From Streptomyces sp. BR123 (GTDB taxonomy: Bacteria > Actinomycetota > Actinomycetes > Streptomycetales > Streptomycetaceae): a stretch of DNA of 51,524 bases. Shown in pieces: positions 46,902-51,524 of this stretch. Location of the stretch: contig NZ_JACBGN010000020.1 in NCBI RefSeq assembly GCF_013401435.1, forward strand, positions 1-51,524, in the 5' to 3' direction. Made by a program: the position numbers and the translations under genes. The notes below the pieces were generated by a model that was not told the origin of the DNA, searched no databases, and saw only the letters and a program-made list of their open reading frames with translations. Within the stretch, counting starts at the first letter, position 1. The number at the start of each line of letters is the position of its first letter.

Positions 46902-47837
46902 CTACAGCGTGCCCAGCTTGATGATCGACAGGAGGGCGATCAGCTGGATCGCGGACGCGCCCAGCGCCTTGGGCCAGGGCAGGTCGTGCGACTTGCTGAT
47001 CAGCGAGGTGAACAGGGCGCCGGCCGCCACCCACGTGGCCCAGCCCAGCACCTGCACGAACATGTTGTCGCCGCCCAGGAACACCGCGAAGACCAGGCGC
47101 GGCGCGTCCGTGATGGACATGACGAGCATGGACAGGCCCACGGTCGGCTGCCAGGAGCCCTCGCCGCCCATCTGGCGGGCCAGCGTGTGCGTGACGGCAC
47201 CGAGGAGCAGGCCGCAGATCAAGAAGGCCACACCGGCGCTCAGGACGATGGGGACGGCGTTGGCGAGGGTGGCGTCCATGACGTCCTTGCGGGCCTCGTC
47301 GAAGCCGAAGACGGCCAGGAGGCCGTAGAGGAACGTCACGATCAGCGCCGGGCCCCAGACGGGGTAGTCGCGCATCTGCAGGAACGTCGGCCCCGGCCGC
47401 AGCACGATGCCCTTGAGCAGGTCCTTCCACGGCAGCCGCGGACCGGTCGGCGCGGTCAGGCCCGCGCCGCTGCCGGCGCCGGCGTCGCCCGCCTGGTAGG
47501 TCCCGGGCGGGCCGTACGGGTCCTCCCCCAAGGCGAACACCTGCGTGTGCCCGGGGTTGTCGTTCGCGTACGAGCCGCCGTGGCCTCCGTGGCCGTACGG
47601 GGGCTGCTGCGGCTGCGCCGGGTGAGGCGGCTGCGGATGCCCGTACGGGTCGAAGTACTCCGGCTCGCCATGGCCTCCCGCGCCGGCCGCCTGCTGCGGC
47701 CACTGCTGCTGGGGAGGGTAGGGCTGCTGGCCGTACGGCGCCTGCTGCGGTTGCTGCTGACCGTACGGCTGCTGCCGCGGGGGTTGTTGAGGCGCGCGGT
47801 TGTCGTCCCGGCCGCGTCCGATCCTGAATCCAGCCAC
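46902..47837 (-). CDS. Yip1-family membrane protein with Gln/Pro-rich N-terminus
   Basis: This 311-aa protein starts at GTG 47837. Residues 1-125 are disordered (PQQPPRQQPYGQQQPQ and similar, Gly/Tyr/Pro/Gln). About 130-311 is a Yip1 domain with five to six helices (PVWGPALIVTFLYGLLAVFG; IVLSAGVAFLICGLLLGAVTHTLARQMGG). Function in bacteria is unknown; in eukaryotes Yip1 proteins shape membrane traffic. It may be leaderless: a TACGTT box lies just before the GTG. Confidence 0.88.
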   Translation of the reverse strand: MAGFRIGRGRDDNRAPQQPPRQQPYGQQQPQQAPYGQQPYPPQQQWPQQAAGAGGHGEPEYFDPYGHPQPPHPAQPQQPPYGHGGHGGSYANDNPGHTQVFALGEDPYGPPGTYQAGDAGAGSGAGLTAPTGPRLPWKDLLKGIVLRPGPTFLQMRDYPVWGPALIVTFLYGLLAVFGFDEARKDVMDATLANAVPIVLSAGVAFLICGLLLGAVTHTLARQMGGEGSWQPTVGLSMLVMSITDAPRLVFAVFLGGDNMFVQVLGWATWVAAGALFTSLISKSHDLPWPKALGASAIQLIALLSIIKLGTL

Positions 47838-47967
47838 GTGATCGAACGTACCTGGTCCGGCGGGCGCCGGTGGGCGCGGTGCCGGAATAGCCATCCTTTG
47901 CGGCTGAGCTGTGACATCCCTTAGGGGACCCCGGGGGGTTGCCCCCACCCCGGCGCCCGGGAAACGC

Positions 47968-48004
47968 GGAACGGCCGGACCCCTGGGCGGGGACCGGCCG
48001 TTCC
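47968..48004 (-). terminator. Hairpin terminator of the Fe-S reductase gene
   Basis: 11-base perfect arms (47968-47978, 47994-48004), extended by further inner pairing, 35 bases downstream of the stop. Confidence 0.8.
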
Positions 48005-48038
48005 GGTGTGGAGCGCAGCGGACTGCTGCGCTTTCTCG

Positions 48039-50846
48039 CTACTTGGCGTTCTCGGCCTCGGCCTCGACCGCCGCCTTGTCGTCGGCCGCGGGCTCGTCCT
48101 CGGTCTCGACCTTGGGCTCCGCCTCGGCCTTGGCCTCGGCAGCCTCGGCCTTGGCTTCGACCTCGACTCCAGCGGCTTCGACCTCGGCTCCAGCGGCCTT
48201 GGCCTCGGCAGCCTCCGTCTTGGCTTCGGCAGCCTCGGTCTTCGCCTCAGCCGCTTCCGCCTCCGCCTCGGTGGCCTCGGCCTTGGCCTGTTCGGCGTCG
48301 GACTTGGCCGTGGCCGCTGCGGCATCCGCTTCGGCTCCGGCCTTCTCCGCGGCGGCTTCCGCCTCGGCCTTGGCCTTGACCGCGGCTTCCGCCTCCGCCT
48401 TCGCCTTGGCTTCCGCCTCGGCCTTGGCTTCCGCCTCGGCCTTGGCTTCCGCCTCGGCCTTGGCTTCCGCCTCGGCCTTGGCTTCCGCCTCGGCCTTGGC
48501 TTCCGCCTCGGCCTTGGCCTTCGCCTCGGCCTCCGCCTTGGCCTTCGCCTCCGCGGCAGCGGCGGCGGCCTTCGCCTCGGCCTCGGCCTCCGCGGCAGCG
48601 GCGGCGGCCTCGGCGGCCAGCTCCTCCTCCGTCGGGGCGGGCGCCTTCACGGACTCCAGCAGCAGCTGAGCCACGTCCACGACCTGGACGGACTCCTTGG
48701 CCTGGCCCTCGTTCTTCTTGCCGTTCACCGAGTCGGTCAGCATGACCAGGCAGAACGGGCAGGCGGTGGAGACGATGTCCGGGTTGAGGGACAGGGCCTC
48801 GTCGACGCGCTCGTTGTTGATGCGCTTGCCGATCCGCTCTTCCATCCACATCCGCGCGCCGCCGGCGCCGCAGCAGAAGCCGCGCTCCTTGTGGCGGTGC
48901 ATTTCCTGCTGGCGCAGGCCCGGGACGGCGGACATGATCTCGCGCGGCGGCGTGTAGACCTTGTTGTGGCGGCCCAGGTAGCACGGGTCGTGGTACGTGA
49001 TCAGGCCGTCGACCGGGGTCACCGGGACCAGCTTGCCCTCGTCGATGAGGTGCTGGAGCAGCTGGGTGTGGTGGATGACCTCGTAGTCGCCGCCGAGCTG
49101 CGGGTACTCGTTGGCGATGGTGTTGAAGCAGTGCGGGCAGGTCGAGACGATCTTCTTCGCCGACTTCGGCTTCTTCGTCGTCTCGTCCTCGTCGTCCTCG
49201 CCGAACGCCATGTTCAGCATCGCGACGTTCTCCTGGCCCAGCTGCTGGAACAGCGGCTCGTTGCCCAGGCGGCGCGGCGAGTCACCGGTGCACTTCTCCT
49301 CGCCGCCCATGATCGCGAACTTGACGCCCGCCATGTGCAGCAGCTCGGCGAAGGCCTTGGTGGTCTTCTTGGCCCGGTCCTCCAGGGCGCCGGCGCAGCC
49401 GACCCAGTACAGGTAGTCGACCTCGGTGAGGTCCTCGACGTCCTTGCCGACGATCGGGACCTCGAAGTCGACCTCCTTGGTCCACTCGACGCGCTGCTTC
49501 TTGGCCAGACCCCAGGGGTTGCCCTTCTTCTCCAGGTTCTTGAGCATCGTGCCCGCCTCGGACGGGAACGCGGACTCGATCATCACCTGGTAGCGGCGCA
49601 TGTCGACGATGTGGTCGATGTGCTCGATGTCGACCGGGCACTGCTCCACGCACGCACCGCAGGTGGTGCAGGACCACAGCACGTCCGGGTCGATGACGCC
49701 GTTCTCCTCGACCGTGCCGATCAGCGGGCGCTCCGCCTCGGCCAGGGCGGCCGCCGGGACACCGGCGAGCTGCTCCGCGGACGCCTTCTCCTCGCCCTCC
49801 ATGGTCTTGCCGCCGCCGGCCAGCAGGTACGGGGCCTTGGCGTGCGCGTGGTCGCGCAGCGACATGATCAGGAGCTTCGGGGAGAGCGGCTTGCCCGTGT
49901 TCCAGGCGGGGCACTGCGACTGGCAGCGGCCGCACTCGGTGCAGGTCGAGAAGTCGAGGATGCCCTTCCAGGAGAACTGCTCGACCTGGGAGACGCCGAA
50001 GACGTCGTCCTCGCCCGGGTCCTCGAAGTCGATCTCCTTGCCGCCCGAGGTCATCGGCTGGAGCGCGCCCAGGGCGCTGGCGCCGTCGGCGTTGCGCTTG
50101 AACCAGATGTTCGGGAAGCCGAGGAAGCGGTGCCAGGCGACACCCATGTTGGTGTTCAGCGAGACGGTGATCATCCAGATCAGCGAGGTGCCGATCTTGA
50201 TCATCGCGGTGAAGTAGATGGCGTTCTGCAGGGCCGGCAGCGACAGGCCCTTGAAAGCCAGCACCAGCGGGTACGACACGAAGTACGCCGGCTCGTACGA
50301 GTCGACGTGGTGGATCGCGCCCTCGAGGCCGCGCAGGGCCAGGATCGCCAGGCCGATGGTGAGGATGACGTACTCGACGAAGTACGCCTGCCAGGCCTTG
50401 GAGCCCGCGAAGCGCGACTTGCGGCCGGCCCGCGACGGCAGCGACATCAGGCGGATCGCCATCAGCACGACGATGCCGAGGACGGTCATCAGGCCGATGA
50501 ACTCGATGTACAGCTCGAACGGCAGGAACCCGCCGATGATCGGCAGGGTCCAGTCGGCCTGGAAGAGCTGGCCGTAGGCCTGCGCCAGCGTCGGGGGCAG
50601 CGTCAGGAAGCCGATCGCGACGAACCAGTGCGCGAAGCCGACGATGCCCCAGCGGTTCATCCGGCTGTGCCCGAGGAACTCCCGGACGAGGGTGATCGTT
50701 CGGGCCTTCGGGTCGTCCGTGCGGCTGCCGGCCGGCACGGGCTGTCCGAGTTTCACGAACCGGTAGATCTGCGCCACGGCTCGGGCGAGCAGCGCGACGC
50801 CGACCACGGTCAGGACCAGCGACACGATGATCGCGGCGAGTTGCAT
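48039..50846 (-). CDS. Membrane Fe-S oxidoreductase (HdrD/GlpC-like, Rv0338c type) with long Ala/Glu/Lys tail
   Basis: This 935-aa protein has about five N-terminal membrane helices (residues 1-235), two [4Fe-4S] ferredoxin motifs (CTECGRCQSQCP; CTTCGACVEQCP) and two cysteine-rich CCG domains (STCPHCFNTI with YHDPCYLGRH; GFCCGAGGARMW with CPFCLVM), as in heterodisulfide reductase subunit D. Mycobacterial Rv0338c has the same build. It passes electrons between a soluble partner and the quinone pool; the real partner is unknown. After about residue 705 comes a tail of about 230 residues made of AEAK/AEAEA units. The ATG follows GAGGAG. GTG and frames opposite are shadows. Confidence 0.93.
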   Translation of the reverse strand: MQLAAIIVSLVLTVVGVALLARAVAQIYRFVKLGQPVPAGSRTDDPKARTITLVREFLGHSRMNRWGIVGFAHWFVAIGFLTLPPTLAQAYGQLFQADWTLPIIGGFLPFELYIEFIGLMTVLGIVVLMAIRLMSLPSRAGRKSRFAGSKAWQAYFVEYVILTIGLAILALRGLEGAIHHVDSYEPAYFVSYPLVLAFKGLSLPALQNAIYFTAMIKIGTSLIWMITVSLNTNMGVAWHRFLGFPNIWFKRNADGASALGALQPMTSGGKEIDFEDPGEDDVFGVSQVEQFSWKGILDFSTCTECGRCQSQCPAWNTGKPLSPKLLIMSLRDHAHAKAPYLLAGGGKTMEGEEKASAEQLAGVPAAALAEAERPLIGTVEENGVIDPDVLWSCTTCGACVEQCPVDIEHIDHIVDMRRYQVMIESAFPSEAGTMLKNLEKKGNPWGLAKKQRVEWTKEVDFEVPIVGKDVEDLTEVDYLYWVGCAGALEDRAKKTTKAFAELLHMAGVKFAIMGGEEKCTGDSPRRLGNEPLFQQLGQENVAMLNMAFGEDDEDETTKKPKSAKKIVSTCPHCFNTIANEYPQLGGDYEVIHHTQLLQHLIDEGKLVPVTPVDGLITYHDPCYLGRHNKVYTPPREIMSAVPGLRQQEMHRHKERGFCCGAGGARMWMEERIGKRINNERVDEALSLNPDIVSTACPFCLVMLTDSVNGKKNEGQAKESVQVVDVAQLLLESVKAPAPTEEELAAEAAAAAAEAEAEAKAAAAAAEAKAKAEAEAKAKAEAEAKAEAEAKAEAEAKAEAEAKAEAEAKAEAEAKAKAEAEAAVKAKAEAEAAAEKAGAEADAAAATAKSDAEQAKAEATEAEAEAAEAKTEAAEAKTEAAEAKAAGAEVEAAGVEVEAKAEAAEAKAEAEPKVETEDEPAADDKAAVEAEAENAK
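48409..48516 (-). repeat. 18-base tandem repeat, six units, in the Fe-S reductase tail
   Basis: Six perfect head-to-tail copies of GCTTCCGCCTCGGCCTTG (plus strand), coding KAEAEA on the minus strand. Degenerate copies extend on both sides. The encoded tail should be one long charged helix. Confidence 0.95.
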
Positions 50847-50956
50847 GGGAGGGCTCCTCGGGCGGGACTTACTAAGCGGTAACTTATTGAGTCAAGGCTT
50901 GAGGTTACCCATTCTCCGCCCCGCAATGTAGACGAGCGTGCGGTGATCTGTGTCGC
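50847..50956. promoter_or_regulatory. Promoter region of the Fe-S reductase gene
   Basis: The 110 bases hold a lower-GC patch ACTTACTAAGCGGTAACTTATTGAG (about 50867-50892, read in two parts) with the near-repeat CTTA-TAAGCGGTAACTTA, a likely promoter or operator. A ribosome site GAGGAG precedes the ATG. Confidence 0.4.
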
Positions 50957-51524
50957 TCAGGCATGCCTGTGTTTACGGGCCGCCCGAGGGGTCTGCGCCA
51001 GGATTGCGAGATCCATCCCCAGCCAATGGCTCTCCACATAGTGCCGGTCCAGCAGGGCCATTTCCTCCCAGGGGAGGTCGGAGCGCGCACTCACCTGCCA
51101 CAGACCGGTCATTCCGGGGCGAACCAGCAGGCGGTCCGGCCGGTCGGTGCGCGCTTCGGGGCGCGGTCCGACCAGTGACATCTGCCCCCGCAGCACGTTC
51201 AGCAGCTGCGGCATCGCGTCCAGGGTGCAGCGGCGCACCGCCCGGCCGGTCCGGCCGGCCCCGTCCGTGCACAGCCGCCAGGTGCGGAACGGGCGGCCGC
51301 CCAGCCCGGCCGCCGGCCGGCGGGCGAGGACCCGGCCGCCGCGACGGGCCGCGTACAGCAGGGCGGCGGCGATCAGCAGTGGCAGCAGGAAGACGCACAG
51401 GAGCACGGCCGCCCCGAGGAGGTCTACCGCCCGCTTTGCCGGGTAGGCGGGTCGCCGCGGAAGCCGGAGCCGGGGCGGGCGCGGAAGCGGGAGCCGGAGC
51501 CGGGGCGGGCGGGGAAGCCGGAGC
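50957..51524 (-). CDS. Bacterial sugar transferase (5' partial)
   Basis: The frame is open to the window edge, so the start is outside. From the edge it reads a repeated LRLPRPP stretch, then KRAVDLLGAAVLLCVF with a hydrophobic anchor, then the catalytic domain of initiating sugar-phosphate transferases (undecaprenyl-phosphate sugar transferases for exopolysaccharide): CTLDAMPQLLNVLRG, MSLVGPRPE, VRPGMTGLWQVSARSDLPWEE and LLDRHYVESHWLGMDLAIL. The usual Asp-Glu pair (LDELPQ) reads LDAMPQ, so the Glu is missing. It would load the first sugar onto lipid carrier at the inner membrane if active. Confidence 0.88.
   Translation of the reverse strand, partial: LRLPRPPRLRLPLPRPPRLRLPRRPAYPAKRAVDLLGAAVLLCVFLLPLLIAAALLYAARRGGRVLARRPAAGLGGRPFRTWRLCTDGAGRTGRAVRRCTLDAMPQLLNVLRGQMSLVGPRPEARTDRPDRLLVRPGMTGLWQVSARSDLPWEEMALLDRHYVESHWLGMDLAILAQTPRAARKHRHA

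Noticed and set aside
48409..48516. CRISPR or minisatellite outside genes
   Set aside because: The 18-base units are contiguous and in frame inside the Fe-S reductase tail.
48006..50882. 958-aa plus-strand open frame opposite the Fe-S reductase
   Set aside because: Composition is Leu/Val/Arg/Asp-rich, typical of antisense frames in high-GC DNA; the minus strand has all cluster motifs.

Overview
The window is GC-rich actinobacterial DNA, almost certainly a Streptomyces chromosome. The codon use is strongly GC3, GTG and TTG starts are common, there are many 4-base ATGA/GTGA overlaps, and the families are typical of streptomycetes (type VII secretion with paired WXG100 proteins, RNHCP proteins, DUF5994 proteins, a GH10-GH62 fusion, an AbfB-tailed sigma factor). 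No replication origin, rRNA or CRISPR is seen.

Region 1 (1-13.6 kb) is the end of an ESX/type VII secretion locus. It holds a ParA/MinD-like ATPase (5' end outside the window), the three-ATPase motor EccC, a DUF6177-like protein, two small WXG100-type proteins, a DUF6507-like protein and a 1005-aa secreted polymorphic toxin. The toxin has a C-terminal PD-(D/E)xK-type nuclease-like domain and is followed directly by an Imm49 immunity gene, a second diverged Imm49 gene and a 54-base tail of a third copy. A fragment of an ABC-transporter nucleotide-binding domain abuts that tail.

Region 2 (13.7-23.6 kb) is a mosaic of small conserved genes and debris: two tandem RNHCP zinc proteins, a membrane-anchored Mrr-type nuclease with a small membrane partner, fragments of a TetR regulator and a DUF5994 gene, then a cold-shock-type neighbourhood (MerR regulator, conserved 104-aa protein, CBS protein, DEAD-box RNA helicase, cold-shock protein) and a divergent pair of DUF5994 paralogues.

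Region 3 (23.8-31.0 kb) is a plant-cell-wall module on the minus strand. An ECF sigma factor carries its own zinc-finger anti-sigma-like motif, transmembrane segments and an outer AbfB (arabinofuranose-binding) domain. Downstream lie a secreted GH10-CBM13-GH62 arabinoxylanase and a secreted ricin-GH74 xyloglucanase. The order suggests a one-protein sugar sensor controlling hemicellulases; this is inference.

Region 4 (31.29-45.09 kb) is bracketed by an intact tRNA-Gly(UCC) gene and a direct repeat of the 3' half of that tRNA. This is the classic footprint of an element integrated at a tRNA 3' end. Inside are decayed IS630 and integrase fragments and three cargo blocks: a cobalamin-riboswitch-controlled uptake operon (binding lipoprotein, FecCD-type permease, ATPase, FhuF-like reductase, unknown protein); a cupin; and a minus-strand cluster (AraC regulator, double GNAT, VOC-cupin fusion, glycosyltransferase, methyltransferase, alpha/beta hydrolase).

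Region 5 (45.1-51.5 kb) looks like core chromosome: a small zinc-ribbon protein, dcd, a phosphoribosyltransferase, a Yip1-type membrane protein, a large membrane Fe-S reductase with a long KAEAEA tail, and the 3' part of a sugar transferase that runs off the window.
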